Source: Epiperipatus broadwayi (Eukaryota; Onychophora; Udeonychophora; Euonychophora; Peripatidae). From it: a stretch of DNA of 64,000 bases. A model generated the notes under the pieces. That model was not told the DNA's origin. It worked only from the letters and a program-made list of their open reading frames with translations, and did not search any database. The stretch spans positions 744,001-808,000 of the forward strand of contig JAQFVV010006256.1 of assembly GCA_028023455.1 (NCBI GenBank). The letters run 5' to 3'. Of the stretch, positions 35,516 to 47,616 are shown in pieces (position 1 is the stretch's first letter; the number at the start of each line of letters is the position of its first letter). The translations under genes and the position numbers were made by a program.

Positions 35516-37509
35516 TTATTTACGGTCTTTCAAAGCTATACAGAAATTGACCTTTTATAGTCCATTGGCATGGTAATGAAATAGTCAACCATGGTTCAAT
35601 ATATTGCTTGATTTATAATGTATTAATATAAATTAAATTATAAAATGCATATTTCTATTAAAATTATTATTGAGATCTCACTCTGAGGTGGAACAATCAC
35701 TTTATGTTTGATATGTATGCCTAAAAGTTAAAAAGGGGTAGAAGTGTGCCTGGTACAATATATTATGTTGGAATGAAACTTTATTAATCAATAAAAAAGG
35801 TTTGCATTGATTCTGTCTCCACAATTGACTAAATTTATAATAAAATAAAATTTAAAAAAAGGAAACTAAGACAGTATAATTTTTTTTTAGATAATGAGTG
35901 ATAGTGATAAAAAAATATCACTCAAACTAATTCAAAAATGCAATAAAAAAAAAGTAAAAAAATTAAGTGTAAGGTATACATATTTTATTATTAGATAGAT
36001 GATATTTTATATTCTACATACTTTTAAAACATAAAAACTTACAAATATGAAATGCATATATTTGATTTTAAATTATTTTGTAATAAAAATATAAGAGGGA
36101 AAGTGTTGCTAAACAACAATGCTAAATTGAAAAACATAAATAAAGGTAACAGAAGATAGTTTGGAGATAATTACAATTGCAGATTAAAATCTAAATTTAA
36201 TTTCTAAAATGAAAGTTAAAACTAAAAAGAAGAGAAATTCTATTTATTAAAAAACAAGTGACAAATTAGATAGTATATAAAAGGCTGAATTGAGCAGATT
36301 TTCTCATTCATTCATTTCTCTGCTATGAAAGAAGCTAATAGTTAGCAGGACAACTGAGCAATGTGGACATTCAGGAGTGTGGAGATAGAAAAACTGATAA
36401 GCTGCAAAGCAGCTGAAACTGAACATTAAAAAATTGATTCCCATGTACTAAAACTATGAAAGCATTAAAATACGGGTTGAATATATTTTCCAAGCTGGTT
36501 AAAGGCCTCTATCTGGTACATCTATCATATCACTGGCCACCTTGTATGCTGAGTGCTTGAAAGAAGTCGCTCAAACTAGTTAAATATGCCTATCTCTAAT
36601 CTGTTGCCAAATAATCATTCATGAATTAAAAGCTCATTTGCAAATTATCTCCAGATGACTCAACAATAAACTTGTTCCTGATTAAAAAAAAAAACCCCAA
36701 ATAACTCATCTAATAGAAGACCAAGGAGGAATTAAGAAAATATCCTATGAAGTCAAAACAAAGAAAAGTAAAAATAAATAAGATACCTAGAATTGAAGCA
36801 ACTGTGATAAATATTGGTAAAATATTTTATTCAATTATATTAATTAATAAAGATCTTTCTAAAATATATAAAAACAAACTTTAAATATTTCACTTTATAT
36901 AGATATTTTTTAATGCATAATATAAATTATAATTATTGTTTTTCAATACTTTTCTTTGCTTATTTATGTATTAATGAAATAATTATACTATGTGGGTGAC
37001 AAATGTCAAATCTTGACAGTATTAGTTATAATTAAATCTGTTTTTAAAATCTCACAAGTGTCATTCTGAATTTACTAATGTTAATTAATATTAGATATGG
37101 AATAGTAGTTTAAGCTAATTGCCTAAAAATTATAAATTAATGTTTTGTAAATAGCATGAGAGTTAGTTTTGTGGAATGTTTATTTCATATCAAAATAGCT
37201 TAATAATTAATTTAACACTGGAGTCCAAATATAAGCTGTTCTGGAGAGGGAGTGATCTCTTTTTTATTACTTTAAATAATTCTAGTCTGGAGAGTTAGAG
37301 ATAATCAGGAAATATAATTGTGGTTACTCCATTTACTAATAAATTTTTTTGAAAATGTTCATTTTATTATGAAAACCCCCAGTCTGATTATCTAGTACAT
37401 TGTAAAGAATCAAAATTATAGTTGGATTGACATTAAATACCCTGATTACCATTTTAATAATAAATTTCACATTACTAAACACTAAAATTACTAATTTGGA
37501 TTTTCAGGA
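35516..37509. other. Insertion interior with one TATA-like motif
   Basis: Mostly AT-rich. TATATAAAAG at 36274-36283 followed by a TTCATTCATT stretch and a GC-richer ~250 bp resembles an LTR promoter, but no LTR boundaries are visible. No open frame of interest. Confidence 0.35.
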
Positions 37510-39690
37510 TTATCATATTATTGAGGTATAAAAGCATCTTAATGTGGTACTATGGATGCAAGCAAATCTATTCTTGGATTTACTAAAAAAAAGAATCATA
37601 AGTGATTTTATGACAACAATATTTTTTAGTGACTTGTTTAAAAAAAACAAAAACATGTGGCATTTTCTGTTTAGAAGAATAATAAATGAGGAGCTTCATA
37701 ATAAATATAAATTTAAAGATAGAAGTTCAATGATTGACAAAAAGGCTTACAAATGATTAATGGATTAAAACCACAAATGAGATACAGATATTCAGTGATC
37801 ATGATCATTTTAGACTTTTTTTTTATGCACTAAAAGCAAACTATGAATCTGAAAAGCAGCATTACAATTTTATTAAATTCAGCAATAGTGCTCTCTTATA
37901 TGATGCTATTTTGAATAGGTGAAAGAAACATTTTAATTGTTTTTTTAATGATAATACAAGAATTTTGAGATGATGACTTTTAATGATATAGCTACTTTAT
38001 CTATTCATTTAAATTAGGATAAAGACAAAAACTATAGATATTAATGAAATACCTGGAGAACTTTTAAAATATGGTGGAAATATATTAGCTTCAAATATAT
38101 TAAATTTTTTTTAGAATATATGGGCTCATGAAATTGTGCTACCTGATTTTAAAGATATTTCTAGTTTCAAAATAATTTATTCAAGATATTTCTATTGTTC
38201 CACTTTTTAAAAAAATAAAAGAATTAAACAAGATTGAAATAGCTATTACAAAATGCCATTATTATTCATAACACACAGCAAATATACTTTCAAGGATTTT
38301 GTTTGAATAGGTTGCTTCCGGTCATAGATGAATAGTTACCAAAAACACTGTTATTTTAGAGAATCAAAAAGCAATATAAACATGCTTTTTGTTGCCAGGT
38401 AAATGCAGAAAAAAGTGTTAGGAATAAAAGAATGATTGATTTGATCAAGGCATTTGACTCAATTAGTTGAACAAATCTATAATATTGCTGAAATTAGTTG
38501 ATTGTTTACCAAATGTTTATTTATATTAAACAACTTCCAAAATGCAAGTTGAGGTCTAACACAGATGTGTAATTATTGCTCTAACACTGTTTGCAATTTT
38601 TATGACAATAGTTTGAAATTGTTTGTAGACAGTTTAATGAAACAGGGACCAAGATGAAATAGAGGTTTGATGGTGGAATTTTTAATTTGAATTGATTAAA
38701 AGTAAAACAAAAACTTCATCTTTTGGAATTTATAGTATGTTGATAGGTGTGTTATTTTTGACAGCACAAAAAGTTGAGCTACAAAAATGTTTTAACATTT
38801 TAAATGCAAAATATAAAGATTTTAGTTCAGTAATTAATGTTCTCAAGTTCTTTATCGGCCAGTAATAAAAGAAAAATCTTCAGCAACATTTAACTTGGAT
38901 AGTTATCAACTTGAGAATGTAAACCAATTTAAATATTTTGATAGTTTTATAAGTATAAAGGTGGGCATCAATACTAAAGTGCAGAACAGACTCCAATGTG
39001 CTGCTACTGCTGCTTTTAACAAGTCAAAAATAGGGTATTTCTTTAAAGGAAAATAATTAATACTATGAAATAAACTGAAAATTGAATTATTATTTTACCT
39101 AATTTATTTATGGAAGTAAGATTTGGATATCCTATCAATGTAACATAAAAACATTAGAAAAACTTCATTTAAGGATAGTGTATAAAATTTTAAAAATATA
39201 ATGACAAGATCATAAGACCAATCAATATGTCCTTCAAATTGCTGGATATGATACTAGAGAGTTCATCATTGTAAAATTGCATGTGTCGGATTTGACATGT
39301 GGAACAAACAAACAATAGAAATTTTCCTGAACTTCAGTATGGTTTTCAGGGAGAGATAAATCTCATTTATACTATAAAAATTACCTCAGAGATATTCGCA
39401 AGAAGTGCAACATTGATTATTTTTATTGGGAAGATGTGACAAGGAATAGATTATATTGGAAAACAATAATTAAACACAACTGCAGTATTTCAGAAAAGAA
39501 AGTTTTCTGCAGGAGTTAGCATCACAAAATATCAAATAAATAAAATGGATCAATGTGTTCTATCCATGGATATATTTGTGGTTAGTATATTAGTTTTTAT
39601 AATCTTTGCAAAACCAATTATTATTACTTCATTCTATCTTTTTCTTTTGAAGTTGAAATAGCCATACTCATTTGTGAGTGGCTATTTTTG
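37510..39690 (+). pseudogene. LINE reverse transcriptase and C-terminus, decayed
   Basis: Reverse transcriptase part of a non-LTR retrotransposon. Motifs in order across several frames: NSALLYDAILNR (~37880), INEIPGELLKYGG (38041-38079, the RT fingers), MIDLIKAFDSIS (38432-38467, RT motif A with the Asp kept), ALTLFAIFM (~38580), the FNL-LK segment (~38680), and LRDIRKKCNIDYFYWEDV (39384-39437, the C-terminal region of this clade). The YADD motif is not recognisable. A 3' hairpin (AATAGCCATACTCA / TGAGTGGCTATT, 39657-39685) probably marks the RNA 3' end recognised by the RT. Many stops. Likely the same element as 32420-33190. Confidence 0.8.
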
Positions 39691-41742
39691 ATAACTAAAG
39701 TTCTTGTATATGCAATAATAAAACCATATAACTTATCAGTTTACATAGCATCACTGGATTTATATGATGAAGTAGATTTGCCAGTTTATAAATCTAGCTC
39801 TGATTATGTTAATAAAAAAAAGAAAACATTTTTTATTTGAATTTTTAGATATTCTAGAACAGGATAATAATTTCTAAAGCAATATTAAAATCAATTACAT
39901 AAGTAATAGTGAATTGCAAATGAATCATCGATGCTTTTTAGCTACATTACGTCAACTATTAATGTATATGTATAACTGTAAAAAGTACTGATACTTTAAA
40001 CAATTAGATTGAAAGATTTTAAATACATTCTACATTAGATATAGATTTCAAATTCTCTAATTGAAAAAAAAAGTTGAGCTTTCTAATCACTGATATTCTC
40101 ATCCACATCTCCACACATTGAGTCATAAAGCAATAAAATGCTTCAATAGCAAGAGAATAAAATCATCTATAAAACCAGATGATTGCAATTCAAAATAACT
40201 AGAAATGATAAGATTAAAGATTTCTCACAAGTATAATCTAATCACATGACAATTAATAAAGTAATGGCATAGAACTAATAACTCAAAAAATGATACATTT
40301 ATAGTAATATATATAATCTTTGAACCATGTTGGGATTTAGTTTGGCTAAAAGTATTTATGCAAATAATTATTTTTGACATTGAAATAGAAAGTTGATTCA
40401 TTATAAAATATAACCAATAATTAGATGATTACAAAGACAAGTGAATGTTATATATATATAAATATTACAAATAAATGATGAAATACATTATTGAGAGCAG
40501 GGTGATTTTGTCAAAACTAGTAATATAGTTATATTTACTTATATATTTGACCAATTAATTTCACATTAATTATAAATTATTGGAATTTAATAAAAACTTT
40601 AACAAAAACCAAAACATTAGCCAAAATAGAATTCTTTTTAGTTTATGAATTAAATCCTAACTGATAAATAATTTAAATGCTACAATGAGAGGTTAGGAGA
40701 TGAACACTTTGTGTGAACAAGACTGTGAGGGAAAAAATACTAGTCAGATAAGACTTGTAACTGCATTATTTTCAGACAATTAAAATTAAGTTCATTATCA
40801 TAAAAACTCTATAAAGATAGCTTTGAATTTAATAAAAAAAACATGATTAAAAAAACTGTGTCTGCCAAGACATGCAGCACATATTTTAAATAGTATGCAT
40901 CTTAAGTTTAATCTAAATGAGATAAAAATATCAGATACAAGTAGTTAATAGTCTTAAATAAAAAAAATTAAAAAAATTCAGGAGAATAATGAGACTATAT
41001 AAATATTGAATTGATGGAGGAAAAGGATAAACATTATTGACAGAAAAAAAAAAAAAAATGGGTAGTAAAAAAATCATACAATAATACAATATAGAATAAC
41101 ACATAACCTTTAATGGTATACTAAAAATTCCACATTCAGAGGAGAAAATAATAAATAATGTAAATGTTAATAGATTACATGACATAAAAATAGAAATAAA
41201 TTGAACCAAATAAAACTAAGGTAAATTATATTAAAAATTATAATACTATTCATGTGTGAGGATAATTCAATCAGCGCATTTTAATTATGCATTCTATAAA
41301 TGACTTCATATCTTATGTAATATATTTAGTATTTATATTGAAAATTACAAAGTAATGATCTTATCCCACTCCTTCTTAAAAATAAATATGCCTCTCTGCA
41401 ATATAATAATAATTATTATTTGTTTGAAAATAACAATCCAAATTAATAATACATACCGTCTACAGTGTTTTGTTGATCAGAGCTTATGACAAAGCCATTC
41501 AATTGAGAAGAATGAGCCTATTTATCAAATAACACATATATAATATAAATTTGCATTTACTCAAAACATGAACAACTTATTACAGTTAATAAATGACTAG
41601 TGTATTAATATTATAGATATATCATAAACAATTTAAAACAATAAAAAAAGCAACATTACACACACGCACACATATGATTATTAAAATAGACATGATCATC
41701 TTTCCTTATGTTTACACAAACTGCTAAAGTAATAGCAAATTT
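39691..41742. other. AT-rich DNA, no gene seen
   Basis: No motif or element boundary recognised. A 92-codon minus-strand frame near 40931-41209 is rich in Phe, Ile and Leu, as expected from A/T-rich DNA. Confidence 0.55.
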
Positions 41743-42274
41743 TTCCACATGATATACCTAGTTTAAACTTTAGTAATCAATAGATGCTAGAAGGTTGTGT
41801 ATATTAATTCCTATCCAGTGCTAACTTTTATCAGTGAGGAGTCTTGGATCTAGTAGCAATGCAACTGGATCTTTGGATCTAATGCACCTCCTCTCCAGCA
41901 TCCACTTTATCTTTTTTATGATTATATGCAAATTAGCTTAAATTTAAAATATTTGTGTGTTTTCTACTTGAGCTTATAGCTTTATAGTTAAGAAAAAGTT
42001 AAAAGTGGGTGCTGGAAAGGAGATGTTAGATTCAAAGATCCAGATGCAGTCTTAACAAGATTCAAAGCTCCCCACTGATGAAAGCCATAAGCTAGAGACT
42101 AGTCAAGGAATATTGGATAGATAGACAATGGATAGAGATTATAATGCACTATCTTCTAGTATCTACTGACTAATAGAGCTAAAAAAATGAAGCTATTGTA
42201 TAAAAAAATTTGTTTCATATATATATAATTAAGTTTTAAAAAGCTTCTAAAATAAATTGAGTTGAAGAGTTGGC
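41743..42274 (+). mobile_element. Foldback element C
   Basis: Inverted arms at about 41760-41912 and 41990-42185. Matching landmarks: GATGCTAGAAGG against TCTTCTAGTATC, CCTCTCCAGCATCCACTTT against AAAGTGGGTGCTGGAAAGG, and GGATCTTTGGATCTAA against TTAGATTCAAAGATCC. A perfect 16-bp direct repeat, AAGTAATAGCAAATTT, flanks it (41727-41742 and 42275-42290). A ~90-bp AT-rich tail containing TATATATATAATTAA lies between right arm and right duplication. The right arm carries CTGATGA, a 3-bp stem-loop and GAGA (42075-42098). No protein is encoded. Confidence 0.8.
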
Positions 42275-43070
42275 AAGTAATAGCAAATTTCCATAAATAA
42301 TGATCAAAATTATTTGTTTATAAAATTTTATTATCAAAATATTTAAAACTGCCTTCAAATCAAAACTTAATATACATAAAAAATATACACGTATATTTTA
42401 TGACATTTTCTAGTCCTATTTAGATTGATCAGTTGTTCTTGCATCAAATAACAATAAGTTTTCTTTATTGGTAACATGCATTTTTTCATATTTTATATAT
42501 TTTTAAATTCTTATATAACTTCATGTTACTTTTTTTAATTCATATTTATTTTCCATAATTTTAAAACTTCTTCTCTAACAATATATTTACCCCCCCTTTC
42601 CTTATAATTATACATCTATAATATGCATTCTATACTGTAACGATCCTACCATTTGGTAAAAGAGATCAACAAAGTTAATTTAGCACAAATTATAATAATC
42701 ATATAAATATGAAAAGTCAGTACTTAATAATTAAAATAATCTTTGAGATTGTATACTCAAATCCAAACAACAGAAATGAAACAAGATAGGAATAAAAATA
42801 TAATTTAATTCAATCATAAATCATACTAATGGTCAGACATATCTATAATAATAAAAATATTACAAACTATGTCACCTTTGTAGACCAATAATCACTCCTG
42901 AATGACTGAAAGGAAATTAGATCCTTGGTAAATTCCAAATTTATATTAGGTAAAAACCAGCGTGCCATCCTAAAACTGAGAAATCCATAGGAGGATATTC
43001 TACACCATCAGTATTATTAAAAACACTAGCATGGATAATTCAGTAAAATATGAACTCTTATCTCCCTAGC

Positions 43071-43466
43071 CAGGGGTCCCCAACCTTTTTGCACTTTAGA
43101 GCACATTCTATAATACCGGCCAGGTGGCGGGTACCATTTATTTTTTCAACCAGGTGGCGGGCACCATTTATTTTTTCAATGTAAATTTATAGTTCGATAT
43201 TGTTAATAATACACATAATGTACAAAAAATTATTTATTTCAAAAATAAAATTTTAACATATAATTAATGTTTATATTTTTACACTGTAAGTATAGTATGC
43301 CCTACAATTTGATTACAATATAATACAATAATTTATAAGAAATTTTAAAAATTAAATTTATTTGTATCAGATAAATAATTTTTTATCATGTTTGGATAAC
43401 GGTGGGCACACATAAAATGGTCTGCGGGCGCCATGGTACCCACGGACATAGAGTTGGGGACCCCTG
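43071..43466. mobile_element. Non-autonomous hAT miniature element, copy 1
   Basis: Terminal inverted repeats CAGGGGTCCCCAAC / GTTGGGGACCCCTG. An 8-bp target duplication, TCCCTAGC (43063-43070) and TCCCTAGT (43467-43474), with one mismatch, is diagnostic of hAT transposition. The two other LTR copies keep the empty site CTCCCTAGCTATTATAAA (near 55182 and 58250). Internal GCGGGCGCCATGG palindrome near the right end. This copy has a 30-bp tandem duplication (43121-43150, 43151-43180) that copy 2 lacks. No transposase; it depends on an autonomous element elsewhere. Confidence 0.93.
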
Positions 43467-43573
43467 TCCCTAGTTATTATAAATTTAATTTATAATTTAA
43501 ATGGTAGAAGTTATGAGAAGAGAAACAGAAGATCAGATTAATAACTAACAAAAAAAAATATTTATTATACAAT

Positions 43574-45743
43574 CATCATCATCATCATCATCAACCATTA
43601 TCAATCCACTGCAGGATGAAGGTCTCTCCAAGTTTAATCCATCTTCTCCGATCTTTAGCCTCCCTTTTCCACAACACACCTGCACACTTTCTTATTTCAT
43701 CCATCCATCTCACATGTGGTCTCTTTCTGGGTCTTTTACAATCTCTTGGAATCCAGTTTAAAATTTCAATTGTCCATCTATTATCATTTCTTCTAGCAAT
43801 ATGTCCAGCCCAACTCCATTTCAATCTTTTAATTTTTTCAATAAGGTCAGTAACACCTGTTTGTTGTCTTACCCATACATTGAGTTTTCGATCTCTTCTT
43901 GTTACTCCCAACATACATCTCTCCATACTCCTTTGAGTGGTCTGAAGTCTCTGTATTGCTCTTCTATTAAGTGTCCAAGTCTCAGATCCATAAGTAAGAA
44001 CTGGTAAAACACATTTGTTAAAAACCATTCTTTTCAAACACATAGGCATATTTCCTTTTAGTATCAAGTTATTTCTACCAAAAGCACTCCAACCAAGTTC
44101 AATTCTATGATTAATTTCCTCCATTATGTTTCCATCTGTATTAATAATCTGACCTAGGTATTTGTAACTGTTAACTTCTTCTAATTCTTCATAATCAATC
44201 TTTATTTTCATAATTTGAGCAAATCGATTAAACATTACTTTAGTCTTTTTAACATTTATCTTTAGTCCTACTTTTCTACTTTCATCTGCTAACTCCTGGA
44301 ACATTTCCTGCAGCTCTGAAGCATTATTTGCAAAAACAACTACATCATCTGCAAAATCTAAATGACTTAAATACTCTCCATTTACTTTCATTCCTTTAGT
44401 TTCCCATTTTAATCCACAAAATACTTCTTGCAGCACTGCTGTAAAAAGTTTTGGAGATATGGAGTCACCTTGTCTTACACCTTTCTCAATGTTGATTTTT
44501 CCAGTATCATTATGTAATCTAATTGTTGCTGTTGCATTTTTATAAATATTCTTTAAAATATGACAATATCCTGGATCTATACCTTGATGATCCAATGCTT
44601 TAATCACTGAAGAAATGTGTATAGAATTGAATGCCTTTTCATAATCTACAAATCCAAAACATAATGACAACTCATATTCATTTGTCCTTTCTATGACTTC
44701 TCTCAATACCTGCATATGATCTATTGTACTAAAACCACTTTTAAATCCAGCTTGTTCTCTTGGTTGGTGGAAATCCAAAGTTCTCTGTAGACGAGTTGTA
44801 ATTATCTTGGTAAAAATTTTATATAAAACTGATAAAAGGCTGATAGGTCTGTAATTTCTAATATCTTCTTTATCACCTTTTTTAAATATTAATATTCTTA
44901 CTGCATTCTTCCAATCTTCCGGTACATCTTTATCATTTAGACATTTGGTATATAACTTTGCTAAAATTGTTTCTATTTCTTCACCTCCTTCTTTTAATAT
45001 ATCAATTATAATTCCATCATTTCCTGGAGCCTTTCCTTTCTTCATACATTTAATTGCATGTCTCACTTCTTCATTTAAAATTCTGGGCAATTCGGAAGAT
45101 GTAATAGATATAGGAGGTACTTGTTCTTTATTACTATATAATTCTTGATAAAAATCTTCTACCAATTTCATGATGTCATCTCTCTTTTTAGTAATAATTC
45201 CATCTTTTTTTCTTATTGCAGATATAAATTTCCTACCAATACCAAAATGTTGTTTAACATTCTTGAGATTTTTATTTTCTTCTACAGCTTTCCCTGCTAT
45301 TTCACAGTTATACTTTCTTATATCATTTTCAACTCTTTTCCATACCATTTTACAAAATTCGAGATATTCAATTCTTTTTAATACATCATTTTTGTATATC
45401 TTCATATTCCTTCTTTTCTTCATAAATTCTCTATTCTCAGTAGAAATTTTATTAGTCAATTGCTGCTTTTTTCTACCAGCTATCTTTGTTGCAGTTTTTA
45501 AAAGTGTATCAGTTATTTTCATATTAATTTCATTCAAATCTGAATCATGTTCAAAATCTCCTAACACTTGAAACCTATTTGTAAGTTCTAATTTAAATTC
45601 ATTAGAATGTTTCTGAAGATTAGGAATATCAACTGTAAATATTGTTTTTCTAAATAATTTTTGTCTCTCTAGTTTTACATTAACACGTAACTTACACCTT
45701 ACTAATCGATGATCACTTCCTGTGTTAAATTTATTAAGAACAT
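43574..45743 (-). mobile_element. 5'-truncated RTE-type LINE insertion
   Basis: TACAAT is present on both sides (43568-43573 and 45744-45749), and LTR copy 57822-59332 shows the uninterrupted site (TATACAATAAAACATATAAA near 58354). This fixes the element at about 2.17 kb. On the minus strand it ends in a GATGAT microsatellite tail, typical of RTE-clade LINEs. The 5' end is cut within the endonuclease domain, as target-primed reverse transcription often leaves it. Confidence 0.88.
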
Positions 45744-45774
45744 TACAATAAGACATATAAAATATTTTAAACAT
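43591..45774 (-). CDS. RTE-type LINE ORF2, truncated endonuclease plus RT
   Basis: 727 codons without a stop. The last endonuclease motif, GSDHRLVRCKL, begins at residue ~18. RT follows: NYRPISLLSVLYKI (fingers), FGFVDYEKAFNSI (motif A, catalytic Asp kept, second Asp replaced by Asn), GVRQGDSISPKLF (motif B), LDFADDVVVFA (motif C with both Asp), and SYKYLGQII (thumb side). The C-terminal part has ETWTLNRRAIQRLQ, WAGHIARR and a KRPRKRPHVRW segment common in this clade. The apparent ATG and first ~10 codons lie in flanking LTR DNA beyond the target duplication at 45744-45749, so this start is an accident of insertion. RT residues look intact, but the truncated nuclease and missing promoter make it immobile on its own. 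Confidence 0.88.
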   Translation of the reverse strand: MFKIFYMSYCNVLNKFNTGSDHRLVRCKLRVNVKLERQKLFRKTIFTVDIPNLQKHSNEFKLELTNRFQVLGDFEHDSDLNEINMKITDTLLKTATKIAGRKKQQLTNKISTENREFMKKRRNMKIYKNDVLKRIEYLEFCKMVWKRVENDIRKYNCEIAGKAVEENKNLKNVKQHFGIGRKFISAIRKKDGIITKKRDDIMKLVEDFYQELYSNKEQVPPISITSSELPRILNEEVRHAIKCMKKGKAPGNDGIIIDILKEGGEEIETILAKLYTKCLNDKDVPEDWKNAVRILIFKKGDKEDIRNYRPISLLSVLYKIFTKIITTRLQRTLDFHQPREQAGFKSGFSTIDHMQVLREVIERTNEYELSLCFGFVDYEKAFNSIHISSVIKALDHQGIDPGYCHILKNIYKNATATIRLHNDTGKINIEKGVRQGDSISPKLFTAVLQEVFCGLKWETKGMKVNGEYLSHLDFADDVVVFANNASELQEMFQELADESRKVGLKINVKKTKVMFNRFAQIMKIKIDYEELEEVNSYKYLGQIINTDGNIMEEINHRIELGWSAFGRNNLILKGNMPMCLKRMVFNKCVLPVLTYGSETWTLNRRAIQRLQTTQRSMERCMLGVTRRDRKLNVWVRQQTGVTDLIEKIKRLKWSWAGHIARRNDNRWTIEILNWIPRDCKRPRKRPHVRWMDEIRKCAGVLWKREAKDRRRWIKLGETFILQWIDNG

Positions 45775-46812
45775 CGTTACATTAAATTATAAAATAAAAA
45801 GTATCTAAACATGACTATCCTTCAAGTGATCATCCTTTTAAACACTAATGTTTTATCAATGTTTTCAATTTAAAAACCCTTTTATGTTAACAAACTTAAC
45901 ATTTTTTCCTTTGTTTGCTTTTCATTATGGGATCTATTTCAGCATTGAAGACGTTGTACATCATCCTTGAAAATGTAAAAACCATTTTTTTAAATAATTC
46001 CTTTAGCTGCTTCATGTTTTAATTTATTCAGATCATATTTCCTTAAATCATATTTCTTCACGTCTCCAAATCAAGTATTCTGTAAAAGAGAATTTTCAGT
46101 TAACAATCACTTCGCAAGCATAGATTTTTACAATAGGTTTAGCAAAATTCAGAAATGGCAGTTGAAGTTTGATCACATATAAGGCCAAAGATAAATAATC
46201 AATTCAGGCTACAACATATAGAATGGCACACCTTGTGGATCTAGCCATGACACATTATTATGACCATTTTATAATATTTGTTTTTGTTCATAACTTGGTT
46301 GCAAGTAAAAATAAACTTAAGGTTTTTACAAGCTGCTAATGACAATTGTAAAACAAAAGACACACTAGAGACGCTGCCAAGAATTCTAGCTTTCAATAAA
46401 AAATTTTAAATCACATTTTATTTAAACCAACATTGATTAAAAGTAAATAAATCATCTTCTATTACTTTTCTAATCATATTCTTTTTACTTACAGCAACAA
46501 CAAAAAAATATTTGTTATAATACAAATCCCTTTATAAATTAATATTCTAATAAAGTAAAACTTAAATCTCCTTTTTTAAAAAAAAAAAAAAATCAATTTC
46601 AATTATTTAAACTTTGAATAACTGACCTTTGAACTTTAAACTTAGAGACAACGTAAGCAAATTTTAATTTGTAAACAAAAAGAAATCTCCCCTCCCCCTA
46701 ATTTACTTGTCTACTTTTTTTTAAGATTGTTTTTATTAAAATTGTTATCCAGAGATAACCAATACTTAACTACTCTTGTAATCAATTATGTATATGCTTT
46801 GCAATTGCTACA

Positions 46813-47616
46813 TTGCTCTCCTATCAGGTTAGAAATAAAGTAAGTCAGAGACATTTGACATTGAATGAATTTATTTCTACACTTAATATTAATATTATTA
46901 AATTCACACATATAACTTTAACATGACTAGAAATTAAATTAAATAGCAAATTTAAAATCACCTTCAATAATAAACAAATAAACAGAGGTACCAAATTTAA
47001 AATCACTTAGTAAACTGAGTAAATATTAATTAAACTGGATAATGAGCTAGAGATCAAAATAATAGAGGTATTAAGTTTAAAATCATCTTTCCATATAAAA
47101 GTAAACTAAATGTTAATTAAATTTAATGAGCTGGAGATCAAAATAGCAGAGATACTAAGTTTAAAATCACTTCCAATACTAAAGTAAACTGATTAAATGT
47201 TAACTATACTCAATTTTAATTTCTTAAGAATGTTACACTACATTGTGAGCCTAATTGGGAAATACACAGTTCATAACTAGGGAACCTTGGTTTGGGAAGC
47301 TTTTTGTGAATGTCAGGAAAACTCTAGCGAACATTCAATTTTAACAATTCTAATTGTTTCACTGGGAATTCCTTTGTACCAGCTCCTCTATAATGAACCC
47401 AGGATATCTTTCAACTGGTGCTTCACTATCAACTTACATGGACTTTTTGAGTACAAGCACATGCTTGCAGTTCATCCGACTTCTTCAAAGAAAAGGTTTA
47501 ATTATACAAATATCTTCAACAAACAATTAGCACTCACACCAAAACCTTACATCCTATAGCTCTAACTTATCAAACTCCCTACTCATTATCACTAGTTATG
47601 TTCTTTTTGACAAGTT
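46813..47616 (-). repeat. Ty3 3' untranslated region with ~80-bp tandem repeat
   Basis: Between the end of pol and the 3' LTR. About three units containing GAGGTA-T/C-AAATTTAAAATCA and GAGCTGGAGATCAAAATA start near 46983, 47061 and 47143, with a partial unit near 46943. The remainder (47220-47610) has only short open frames. Confidence 0.5.

Larger units (their letters stand above)
42636..46812 (-). repeat. 3' LTR of the large Ty3 element, with two nested insertions
   Basis: Starting TGTAACGATCC and ending GCTACA on the plus strand, it is homologous over its length to 54760-56522 and 57822-59332. Without the hAT (43071-43466) and RTE (43574-45743) insertions and their duplicated targets it is about 1.6 kb, like the other two copies. 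On the minus strand its start is preceded by purine-rich ATAGGAGAGCAA, a plausible polypurine tract, and integrase C-terminal codons lie 0.8 kb upstream. That makes it the 3' LTR. No 5-bp target duplication was found beyond its end. Confidence 0.75.

Noticed and set aside
43616-45571. Several plus-strand open frames of 67-133 codons opposite the RTE ORF
   Set aside because: They lie antisense to a clear reverse transcriptase gene and have no motifs of their own.
47287-47559. 90-codon plus-strand open frame
   Set aside because: Lies in the 3' untranslated region of a minus-strand Ty3 element; no motif.
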